A stretch of 23,985 nucleotides of DNA, taken from contig JAMYWO010000468.1 of the NCBI GenBank assembly GCA_024220525.1, positions 1 through 23,985 of the forward strand. Reading direction: 5' to 3'. The notes below the pieces were generated by a model. The model ran no database searches. It was not told the DNA's origin and worked only from the letters and a program-made list of their open reading frames with translations. This document shows, one piece after another, positions 1 through 10,194 of this stretch (positions within the stretch are counted from its first letter, which is position 1; the number at the start of each line of letters is the position of its first letter). The DNA comes from Cochliopodium minus (lineage: Eukaryota; Discosea; Himatismenida; Cochliopodiidae). The position numbers were made by a program, and so were the translations under genes.

Positions 1-70
1 TTTTTTATTTTTTATTTTTTATTTTTTATTTTTTATTTTTTATTTTTTATTTTTTATTTTTTATTTTTTA
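1..70. repeat. Perfect heptanucleotide tandem repeat (TTTTTTA)10
   Basis: Ten uninterrupted copies of TTTTTTA run from the left edge of the window and end just before TTTTCAT. On the minus strand this is TAAAAAA, and it lies in the intron that follows the last visible Sel1 exon (donor GT at 91-92). It may extend beyond the window. It has no G, so it does not resemble common telomere repeats; a simple microsatellite produced by replication slippage is the plainest reading. Confidence 0.9.
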
Positions 71-92
71 TTTTCATAAATTTAAAAATTAC

Positions 93-2570
93 CTTCTCCA
101 TTGTAATAAATAAATCCCAAGTTAAATAAAGCGACAGAATATCCTCCAAATGCAGACTCTTCGTACAATTCAATGGCCTTGTTCATGTCTTGTTCTACTC
201 CTGAAGAAAAAATTATTTTTAAAACAAAAAAAATTCGAAAAAAATTAAAAACCTTCTCCATGATGATAGAGATATGCCAAATTGTTTAATGCTGCCAAGT
301 TTCCTTTAGATGCAGATTTTTCAAAGTATTCTCTGGCCTTCTCATAACTTTGTTCAACACCTTTCAAATAAAAAAAAATTAATAAAAAAATTTCTAAAAA
401 ATTAAAAAATAAAAAATTGAAAAACAAATACAAAAATTAATAAAAAAACGATAAAGAATAACAAAAAAATAAAAAATTGAAAAAAAATAATAAAATAAAA
501 AAAAATAATAAAGAATAAAAAAAAATAAAAAATATTTATACCATTTCCGTGCTGGTACATGTGACCCAAATTACACATTGCAGTAGTGTCACCCTTTTCC
601 ATGGCCAACTCGAAGTATTCAATTGCTTTTTTAGGATCTTTTTCGACACCTTCACCGTAAAGGTACATCATACCAATGTTATTGATGGAATCAGGATTGC
701 CTAACAAAAAAAAAAAAATAAAAATTAAAATTTTGATCAAAAATATTTTATAAATTATAGATTAAATAAAAATGTGGTTTAAATTTTAAAAAAATTAAAT
801 AAAAAAAAATCTAAAAAAATTCAAAAAAATTTGAAATAGATTTTACTACCTTCTTTGGATGCTCTTTCAAAGTATTTTCTTGCTTTTTGATTGTTCTTCT
901 CGACTCCCACTCCGTATAGATGGATTTTTCCGAGGTAGTTTATTGCTTCGTCATTTCCTTTCTTTGCGGATAGTTTGAAGTACTTGATGGACTTTTCTGG
1001 GTCCACTTCAATTTCTCCGCAAATATAAATGAGTCCTAAAATAAACAACAAAAAGATAAATTGGATTAATAAATAATCAAAGAAATGAAAAAAAAACTTT
1101 TTAAAAAAAAATAATAAATATATTATTTTTTTTTAATCGAATATCAAATAAATGAAAAATAGTTTTAAACAAAAAATAAAGTAAAAATAAAATTAATGAA
1201 ATAAATGAAAAATAACAACAAAAGAAAAAAATAACATTTAAAAATGAAATTAAAGAATTTAAAAATGAATCTTTACCCAAGTTGTACATTGCATCAGTAT
1301 CTCCACTCAAAGCACAGATTTCGAAATACTCTTTCGCTCTCAGAATTTCTTTTTGGACATACTTTCCTTCGTAGAAGATCATTCCCAAAGTGTAGGTGGA
1401 GTAAAGATCTCCCATCTTGGAAGATTGATCAAAGTATTCTATTGCCTTCATTTCGTCTTTCTCAACTCCGTTTCCTTCCAAATACATGAGACCCAAGTTG
1501 TACATGGATGATGGATTTTTGAGTTTGGCTGATTCAGTAAGATATTTTATTGCCTAAAAAAAAAATTGATAAAAAAAATTTAATAAAAACAAAACGAAAT
1601 TTAATTAAAGTTACTTAATAAATGAAACTTTTAAACAAAATGAAAAAAAAAAAGAAAAAAAAACAAATGTAAAATATGAAAACAAAAGGAAAATATAAAA
1701 AATAATAAAATTCAAATGATTAAATAATTAATTATAATATGAAAAATAAAATAAAATATTATAAATAAATAAATGAAAAAAAAAAACAAGAAAGAAAACT
1801 TTATTACGACTTCAATGTTGGCTTCCGCTCCTTCTCCGTTAAGGTGCATCATTCCCAAATTGTTCATGGCTGCGGAATTTTGTCTCTTGCAAGATTCTTC
1901 GAAATAGAGTTTTGCTTTTCCTAAATCTATCTCCATTCCTTTTCCGTACTATTATCATGATAAAAAAAAAAAGAATTAAAAAGAAAATTTAATCGAATGA
2001 TAGGGAAAATTAAAATTTTTGAAATAATGAACTAGAAAATCTTTTATTTTAATAATGCTTCAAATATTTTATAAAGAGGAAATGAATCAGAAATTTGAAA
2101 TATTTAAAAATTAGTTTGATTTTTACCTTGTATAGAAGCCCCAAATAATTCATAGCAGATGAATTTCCTTCATTGGCTGATTTTTCGTAACATTCCAATG
2201 CTTTTTTTGGATCCTTTTCTACTCCCTCTCCCATCGAATACATATATCCTATCATCACAAGTGCTATAGGTGATTCCAAAGAGCTTGATTTTTTATCGTT
2301 TTCTATCACTTGATTGAAACATGACATGGCCTCCTTGAAATCCTTATCCTTTCCCCATCCATTGTAATATAACATTCCTTCTGCAAATTTATTTCCATCA
2401 TTGGATGATGTGTTGTATTTTTCTTTGGCTAGTTCTATGTCAATTGGCAATCCTATACCATAATTGAGATTATATCCTTCTATTGCATCATTCACTTTAG
2501 TAAAACATTTTGTTAGTAATGAATATTTGTGATTTCAATTGTTGCTTTGATTTTTATTACCTATTTCCAT
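93..2570 (-). CDS. Sel1-like repeat protein, 3' part beyond the window
   Basis: Partial minus-strand gene. Exons in order: 2570-2561, 2494-2127, 1948-1808, 1553-1277, 1035-850, 700-542, 360-253, 200-93, then an intron that leaves the window. The phase carries through all joins and gives about 452 residues. The protein is almost entirely Sel1-like repeats of about 36 residues, roughly twelve and a half copies of the type A-x3-LG-x-MY-x2-GEGVEKD-x3-A-x2-YF-x2-SA-x2-G. Sel1 repeats form alpha-solenoid scaffolds for protein-protein contact, often in ER quality control or signalling; nothing here says which. There is no signal peptide or membrane segment in the visible part. The start is the ATG at 2568-2570, because the frame upstream reaches a stop without another ATG; this makes a first coding exon of only 10 nt, so a different 5' end is possible. 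The family call is secure; the start is not. Confidence 0.88.
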
Positions 2571-3694
2571 ATCGTTTATTTTATGCAGAGGGTATTTGAA
2601 TTTATCTTCAAAATTTTTTTTTTTATTATTATTTTATAATGTTAGATCCTGAGTATTGAATTTGAGTTTGGGAAGATCATTCAATAATTTGTTACCTTTT
2701 ATTTAAAAAGTGATTAAAGATCCGATTTTTATATTTAATTTATTATTTATTTTTGAATAATATTAATTAATCTTTAATCATTCATCAAAAAGAAAAAATT
2801 TTGATTTTCCTCGACTTTAATTCAAAAACATTTGAATGATTTATTATTTTAGATCAAAACATTTTTCAATTTCGGAAATGTTTAAAAAAATAATCCTTAA
2901 TCTTTCAAAACTTGGGAAAGTTTCTTCTAATTGTGAAGGTATAATGTTAAAATGAATCCAGTTTAAAAATAATACGTTTTGAAAGTAAAATATTCAGAAG
3001 AATTATTTAATTGAATTAACAAGTGAATAATTATTGAATTCTTTACAACTTTGGAGTCAATTATGTGACAAGTAAATAAACAAAGTTTTTTGGACAAGAA
3101 GATTTATTTATTTAGTTTTTTTTTATTTTTCATTTTTTTTTTTAATAACTTTTATAACTTGGTTTAATTTCAATAAAAAAAACAATTTAGAAAACAAATG
3201 AATTATGAATTATCAATTTCTCCAATGTCTAAATTATTTATGATGTTTAAGGAATATTTATTTTTCAGAGAATTAATTTATTTTGCCCGACGTTGAAATT
3301 TTTTTTATTTCGAATTGTTTGAATTTATTTACAAATCTAATAACAACCCCAAAGAATCATTTTTTTGAATAAATTAGTTGAAATGATTTTAAAATTAAAC
3401 TTTATTAAAAGATCGGAGCTTTTTAAAGGGGGAGGAAAAATAAAACTCCTATCTCCAATTTCAGAGAATATCATTAGTGACAATTTCACTTGATGATGTC
3501 TAATTCAATCAAATTATGCTTTCATTTTTTTTGATTTTTTTTCAAATATTACCCAATAAAAAGAAATCTCTAACAATTGGAAACAATAAATTAAAAAATC
3601 AAAAATAAAAAAAATAAAAATAATTAAAAAATAAAAAAAATTTGTAGAGTATTCTTTTCAAAAGGAGTTTTTGTAATAAAATATTGGAAAAGAG
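2571..3694. other. Intergenic region between divergent genes
   Basis: About 1.1 kb separates the starts of the Sel1 gene (minus) and the ABC transporter gene (plus), so it should hold both promoters. It is very AT-rich with long T and A runs and stops in all frames. A short coding-like stretch lies on minus at about 2640-2690 (LLNDLPKLKF in one frame), but it has no ATG and no usable donor, so I did not attach it to the Sel1 gene. I see no clear TATA box, repeat or RNA gene. Confidence 0.6.
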
Positions 3695-6600
3695 ATGGAA
3701 ATGATATACGAGAAGAAAGTTGAAAAGAATGTCGAAGATAAAGCGAATATCTTCTCTCATTTGACATTATCATGGGCATCAGGGCTCGTGAGAAGAGGAT
3801 TTAAAAATGAATTGAAAATGGAAGATTTATGGACTGTATCGTATAAAAATCAAGCTGCAAATATTGAACCAGAATTAGAAAGACATTGGGCAACTAAGTA
3901 AGAAAACAAATGGAATTCAATTATTTCAAAAAATATCGTTGATTCAAGCATTTAAATACATTTTCTAATCATAATCCTATAATAATTCCCTTATTGAATC
4001 ATTTTTCGCCTATTTATTCATCACAATATTTTTATTAAAGCCAATCTGTATCGAAAATGGTATTGAAAACAGCATTCTCATTTGATTTTATAGTTAGCGC
4101 ATTATTATTTGCATTATGGGGTGAGAAAAATTTAAAATTCCTTCTAATTATTCCATAATCATTGAATTAACCACATATTCAAATCATAGGAGTATTTTTG
4201 GGTAAAAATAGAAAAAAAATTAACCTTGACAGAGTTAATAACATTTTATTAACTATAATTTCAATAAAACAAGTGATTGGACCTGCTGTATTTTTGAAGA
4301 ATCTTTTAAAATATCTCGAATTGCCATTAGCAGATAGAGAAGCAAGAGAATATCAAGGATGGATATGGGCAGCATTTTTTCCTATTAATCAAATATTGCA
4401 ATCAATATGTAATAATAAAGGATTGGCTATGATGGTGAAAAAAAAATAATAAAAAATTTGAGAATATTTGGAAATATTTATCTTTTTTAATATTTTTTAG
4501 CAAGTGGTCGGGATGAGAGTGAGATCTGGCCTTATGTCCATGATCTACAAAAAAGCATTGTCATTACAAAACGTAGATACGATAATGGGAGAAATTACAA
4601 ATCATATAACAAATGATTCAGATAGAATTTTCGAAGGGATAATGTATTAAAACAACAAATCATTCTATAATTCTCAATTTATTCAATATATTTTCCTTCA
4701 ATAAAAAAAAAAATCATTTAGGTTTGCTCATTTTGTATGGATAATTTGGTTTGTCCTATTTGCTTTGTTTGCTACCATTTATGTTGAAATTAAATGGTGT
4801 TTGTTTCCGGGTTTGGGAGTGATCGTCTTGTCCATTCCATTTCAAATGTTTATGGCAGGAAAGTTGGCAATATTCAGGAGATCAGGTAGAACAAAAATAA
4901 AATTTTTTTTTTCTTATTTTTTTTAAATCAACTTGATTCCTTTCTAGCTTTGATTTTTACAGACAAAAGAGTTCAAAGAATGAATGAAATCATTGTTGGT
5001 ATAAAGTTGGTAAAATTATATGCATGGGAAAACTCTTTCGCAGAATCCGTAGCAAATATTCGTCGTCAAGAGATCACCCAGCTTAGAAAGAGTGTTGCTA
5101 TAAACTCTGTAAATACAGTCATCTCTACATTGCCTCCTTTGGTTGCTGTGTTTCTTTCTTTGGTGACATACTTTTATACACACAATAACTTTAAAGCAAG
5201 TGTTGTCTTTACCACCATTGCACTTTACCAAGCAATCAAGTTCCCTCTCATGATGGGGTTTTATGGTATCATGAATTTCAGTCAAGCAAAAGTTGCCATA
5301 GCAAGAATACAAACCTTTTTGGACCGTCCTTCTCTTGAAAGCCACCTCCTTAAGGATCACGTTGAAGATAGTCATCTCAAGCTCGAAGAGGCTTCTTTTA
5401 AGCAATCTGGTCTTCCTGTTAAAGGCAAAAAAGCTGTTGGTATTGATAACAAAGTTTTTGAACTTAATGACATCAGCTTTGAAATAAAAAAGAAAGGATT
5501 GTTGATGGTTGTTGGGTAACAGTCTCCAGTTTTAATATCTTTTTAAATTAATTTTTTTAAAAATCAACAGGAGCGTAGGAAGTGGTAAAACAACTCTTTT
5601 ACATTCTATCTTGGGTGGATTAGAAAAAATCCAGGGGAAATTGCAAGTGAATGGATCTGTGGCTTATACTCCTCAACAAGCATGGATTGTTAATGTAATA
5701 ATTTTTTTTTTTTTAAAATTTTTAGTTCTTATTCCCTTTTATCTTATATTAGGGAACATTGAGAGACAACATCATTTTTGGATCAGAATATGATCAAGAG
5801 AGATTTGATGAAGTTTCTAGAGTGTGTGGTCTTGTTACTGACTTTGATATGATGCCTAACAAAGATTTAACTTCAATCGGAGAAAATGGAGGTAAAATAT
5901 AAAATGTTTTTATAATTTACTTTAAAATCCTTTTTTATTTAAAGTGAATCTTTCTGGAGGTCAAAAACAAAGGTATAAACATTAATTATCCATATTTTTT
6001 TTTCTAAATATGTTTTCTATTCAAAAAATAAATTCAAAGAGTTTCTTTGGCAAGAGCTGTTTATGCAAACAAGGATATTGTTCTCTTAGATGACGTTTTG
6101 AGCGCTGTAGATGCTAGAGTAGGAAAGGAAATCTTCAGCGAGTGCATCAGCGAATACTTGTCCGACAGAATAGTTGTATTGGTAACACATCAATTGCAAT
6201 ACTGCTCTCAAGCTGGTCGCATAATGGTTCTCAAAGATGGTAAAGTAGCTGGATTAGGGAGCTATGAAGAATTGATGGAGAACAACCAGGTCTTCCAAGT
6301 CATGATGAAGTCTTATTTATCCAACTTGGAAAAACAAGAAGAGGAGAAGAAGGAACAAAAACAAATCAAAAGAAAGTTGCACGTAGAAAGCACAATCAAC
6401 TTGGAAGAAAAAATAGAGAAGGATGAAGAAAGTATCATCGAGAGAGAAGACAACAAGATCGGAAACGTAGGAATTGGTATCTGGTTATCTTATTTGTACG
6501 GATTTGGGATCATTGCTCTTAATATCATCATCATTTTCGCTTTGACCAACGAAGCTTTTAGAACTTCCATCGATTTTTGGATCTCGGGTTGGGTCAACAA

Positions 6601-8868
6601 AAAATACAGCAATCTTTCTAATGGAATGTATGTTCTTGTCTATGGTATGCTGGTTGTTGGATACACCATCACTTTGTTCGTCAAGTATGTGATGTTTGCT
6701 TTCTTTTCTTTGAGATCTTCCATGATTCTCCACAACAAAGTGTTCAGCAGAGTTTTGAGAGCTACCACAAGATTCTTCGAAGCAAATCCTACCGGAAGAA
6801 TTTTGAACAGATTTTCTAAAGATATGGGTAAGAAAAAATTTTTTAGAAAAATTAAAATTCAAAAAATTCTTCTTTTTTTATTAAAGATGTTGTTGATACA
6901 AAGATCCCTTTTTCACTCCAAGAGTTTTTCTTCAATTTGATCCTTGTTAGCAGTGTTTTTGCAACTGTGGGTATTGTATTTCCGTGGTTGCTGATCGCTG
7001 TTCCAATCATGTTGGCCATCTTTCTTGTCATTGGAATTTTCTTCAGAAGGGCAATAAGACAAATCAAGAGACTAGAATGTAAATTTTTGTCTTTCTATTT
7101 TAACAATTTAATAATTTTTATTTTTTTTTTTGTTAGCTGTTTATCGTTCTCCAATTATTTCGCATGTTCAACAATCTTTGAATGGTCTTCTTTCGATTAG
7201 ATCTTTTTCACAAGAAAGCAGATTTTTTGACGTAAATCCGATATTAAGATTCAATACTTTCTCATTTAAACTTATTTTTATTTAATTTTTTAAAATTCAG
7301 ATGAACAATTTAAAAGTGGATGAGTGGATTCGTTCTTCATATCCTTTTTGGGCTCTCTCAAGATGGTTCGCAATGAGATTGGACTTTGTTTCCTCTTTCA
7401 TCGTAGCAGGAGCATGTTTAGTTGCAATCGGACTCAAAAGTACAAATCCTGCAAGTGCTGGTTTGGCAATTACATATTCCATGGTAAACAAAAAAAAATT
7501 TTCTTTCCTATTTTAATTTTCATTTTTAAAATTTATTTTTTATAATTTGTTTTCTTTTTTAAAATTTGTTTAATTTTTAATTTTTATTTTTTTATTTTGT
7601 TTTTTATTTTATATTTTTATTTTTTTACTATTTCTTTTTTCGATTTATTTATTTTATTTTATTTTATTTTTTCGTTTAGTTGATGAGTACTTTCTTTCAA
7701 TGGGCTATCAGAAACATGGTGGAATCAGAAAATTATATGACAAGTGTTGAGAGAATTTTGCATTATTCCAACAATGTACCAATGGAGCCACCTGCAATAT
7801 TAGAATCCAACAGACCTCCAGAGAACTGGCCAAGTGAGGGAAAAATAGAATTCAAGAACGTCTATGTAAAATACAGACCCAGTCTTCCTCCTGTTTTGAA
7901 GAACATCAACTTTACAGTGAGACCTAGAGAAAAGATTGCGATTGTAGGTAGAACAGGTGCTGGTAAATCGAGTTTTTGTTACACCATGTTCAGAATGATC
8001 GATCACGAGGGTTCCATTGAGATTGACGGAATTAATATTCAAGAGATTGGGCTTTATGATTTGAGATCCAATTTGGCCATCATTCCTCAGGATCCTGTTT
8101 TGTTTGCTGGTACGGTGAGATCAAACTTGGATCCTTTTGAGACTTATTCTGATAATGAGTTGTGGGAGAGTTTGCAGAAAGTGGAGCTTCAAGGTGCTGT
8201 ATACAAACTCAACGGAAGATTGGATGCTCAGATCACTGATAATGGTTCCAATTTCAGTGTTGGAGAAAGACAATTGTAAAACCTTTATTGTTTCAAAAAA
8301 AAAAAGTTTCATATTTTAATTAATGTTTGTCAATTTAAAAAAAAATAGGATTTGTATTGCTAGAGCAATTTTGAGAAAACCAAAAATTTTAATTCTTGAT
8401 GAAGCAACTGCAAATGTAATTTAATCTTAATCTTCTTTGATTTATCTTTTCTTAATACTGACCTTTTTTTTTTTAAAAAAGGTTGACACTGATACTGACA
8501 ACTTGATCCAAAGAACCATCAGAAAGAACTTTACCAACTGTACCACCATCACCATTGCTCATCGTATCAATACCATCATCGATTGCGACAGGGTCATCGT
8601 GATGGACAAAGGTGAGATTGTAGAGTCTGGAGAACCATACAAACTCCTTAACGAAACTAAAAAATCTTTTTACAGTCTTGTTTCTGAGACCGGTGAAAAT
8701 TTTACCAACCATCTTAAAAACTTGGCTTATGACGCAAAGATGAAAAAAGAGAACAACACTTTGGACAAATTTGAAGAAGAGAAGGAGCAAGGCAATTTGT
8801 GGAACGAGTTTATTCAGACTGAGATCTATTTGGAATCTTCAGAAGAGGTTGACAAGAAGAAAAACTAA
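3695..8868 (+). CDS. ABC transporter, ABCC/MRP-type full transporter
   Basis: Sixteen exons: 3695-3897, 4041-4120, 4190-4434, 4501-4643, 4722-4885, 4948-5515, 5571-5694, 5753-5891, 5945-5972, 6040-6827, 6887-7078, 7137-7231, 7301-7483, 7680-8275, 8349-8415, 8482-8868. They join in phase to 1333 aa. The N-terminus (residues 18-45) has the MRP pattern [14 protein letters not shown] then [10 protein letters not shown]1 covers about 75-400. NBD1 has Walker [10 protein letters not shown] near 468, signature LSGGQ near 558, Walker B IVLLDD near 580 and switch His in VTHQ near 613. As is usual in ABCC proteins, NBD1 has Asp where the catalytic Glu should be, so NBD2 probably does most hydrolysis. 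TMD2 is about 650-1000. NBD2 has [10 protein letters not shown] near 1072, signature FSVGERQ near 1175, ILILDEAT near 1200 and IAHR near 1228. Length and lack of a TMD0 match short MRPs (MRP4-like), which export organic anions, conjugates or cyclic nucleotides across membranes. The substrate cannot be read from sequence. The intron at 7484-7679 is nearly pure T-rich low complexity. Confidence 0.95.
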
Positions 8869-9076
8869 GTCTTTTTTTTTTTTGTGGAATTTTTAAAAAG
8901 GAAAAAATCATTTTTTCTTTTTTTTTTTCCATCGAGATTGATTGGTTCTTCTTCATTTATTTATTTCAACCTTCTTTTTTTTCCAATTTTTTCTCTTTAT
9001 ATTATATAAATATACATTAAAAAATTTTGTGTTATAAAAATTTGTTTTTCTTTTAGTTTTTTTTGTGAATAAATAT
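8869..9076. other. Convergent 3' region with crossing polyadenylation-type signals
   Basis: 208 nt between the stop of the transporter (plus) and the stop of the small membrane protein (minus). AATAAA occurs on plus at 9068-9073, next to the minus gene's stop. On minus it occurs twice at 8956-8965, about 90 nt inside the spacer next to the transporter's end. If used, the two 3' UTRs overlap. AATAAA is common by chance in such AT-rich DNA, so this is only a suggestion. Confidence 0.35.
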
Positions 9077-9771
9077 TTAATTCTTTTTAATTTTTCTTTC
9101 TTCTATTACAATTCTATTTTCAATCTCCTTTATTTTATCTTTTAATCTTATCTCCCTCTTTCCTTTTTCTACTATCGAAATGCATTGATCGAAAAGATCT
9201 GTTGGTATTCCAAAATATTTATATTTGAAATCTACTAGTATAATGTTAAAATACAATTCTTCTAATTCCTTATTGTTTTGTTTTGATCTTTGAGAAAGAT
9301 TAATTTGGAATTTAAATTAAATTTTCTTTTAAAAATTTTTGTTTTTGTTTTTTTTACAATGTCTTGATAATTTCGTTGAGATTTGATTTGGTTGTAACTA
9401 TTATGATATTTGAATAATTAGAAAAGTCTTTGTTATCCAAATTGATTTTAGATTTTGTTGCATTGACCTATACAAATTTTTCAATATTAACGATTATTTC
9501 TGTTATTTCTAGATATTTTTACCCTATCCAATTTCCATTTTGATTTGATGAATGTTGGATAAACAATATTTCTGATCAAGAAATGGGTTCTCTTTTCAAA
9601 ATCAACCAAAAACAGATTATCTTGTTTATTTTTCTCTACATTTTCTTTCAAATCGTATTTTGAGAGCTTATTTCTTTGATTATAGATTGATCTTATATCC
9701 AAGATTGATATTATGATGTATATCAAAACAATAGGAACACATAAAATCAAAAGAAAAAAAAAAGGAGCCAT
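9077..9771 (-). CDS. Small single-pass membrane protein with basic, helical C-terminus, unidentified
   Basis: Three minus-strand exons: 9771-9523, 9467-9358, 9287-9077, phases 0 and 2, giving 189 aa and a TAA stop. The last two exons contain no useful ATG, so a simple ORF scan misses them. The protein starts MAPFFFLLILCVPIVLIYII, a hydrophobic segment of about 22 residues (4-26) that could be a signal anchor or uncleaved signal. The following 160 residues are polar, with alternating beta-like pieces (NIIIVTT, FNIILVDFKY) and a strongly charged C-terminal helix of about 35 residues (GKREIRLKDKIKEIENR) with coiled-coil character. The ATG at 9771 is preferred because it places the hydrophobic run at the N-terminus; another in-frame ATG at 9822 would add 17 residues across a poly-lysine stretch. 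I do not recognise the family. It converges with the transporter and diverges from the RhoGEF gene. Confidence rests on the clean splice phases. Confidence 0.68.
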
Positions 9772-10194
9772 TTTTTTTTTTATATATGGGGAAAATTGAT
9801 CTCCCTCATTCACAATGATCAATAATAATAGATTATTGGTTCATTCAGGTTTTATTTTTGGATCATTTTTTGATAATACCAAATTGATTTTGATGAAAGA
9901 AAACATAAATCAAAGATACTACATTAATTACAAGTTATCATGGCAATTTTGATACATTTTGAAGAAATTTCTTGTTGGTTCAGAAAATGGGTCCTGATTA
10001 AATTATTACAAGGAAATCTCAAATTCATAATTAAAAATAAGCCAAATGATCCTATTTTCTAACCAATTCTCTACTTTATAACCATTTTTGAATATTTTAC
10101 AGTTTTAAATTAAAAAAAAAAAAAGAAAGAGCATTGCTGGAGATTATCATATCTTTGTCAAACTACTTTCTTTTCAATAATATCTATTTAAGAA
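9772..10194. other. Intergenic region between divergent genes
   Basis: About 420 nt between the starts of the small membrane protein (minus) and the RhoGEF (plus); it should carry both promoters. It is AT-rich, with stops in all frames and an A-run at about 10111-10124. I see no repeat, RNA gene or recognisable promoter motif. Confidence 0.55.

Noticed and set aside
1244-1489. Plus-strand 81-codon frame
   Set aside because: It is antisense to a Sel1-repeat exon; the repeat pattern is only in the minus frame.
2640-2700. Possible extra 5' exon of the Sel1 gene (LLNDLPKLKF on minus)
   Set aside because: It has no ATG in frame, closes at TAA and offers no GT donor that would join it in phase to 2570-2561.
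5016-5405. Minus-strand 129-codon frame
   Set aside because: It is antisense to the transmembrane exon of the ABC transporter, which has a clear family match in the plus frame.
6485-6862. Minus-strand 125-codon frame
   Set aside because: It is antisense to the second transmembrane domain of the ABC transporter and crosses a well-supported splice junction; no features of its own.
7484-7679. T-rich tract with TTTTATTT-like units, considered as a tandem repeat
   Set aside because: The units vary in length and order with no fixed period; it is an ordinary low-complexity intron of the ABC gene.
2940-9255. Shared string TATAATGTTAAAAT at about 2940 and about 9239
   Set aside because: A 14-nt AT-only-type match is expected by chance in DNA this AT-rich, and the second copy is inside a coding exon.
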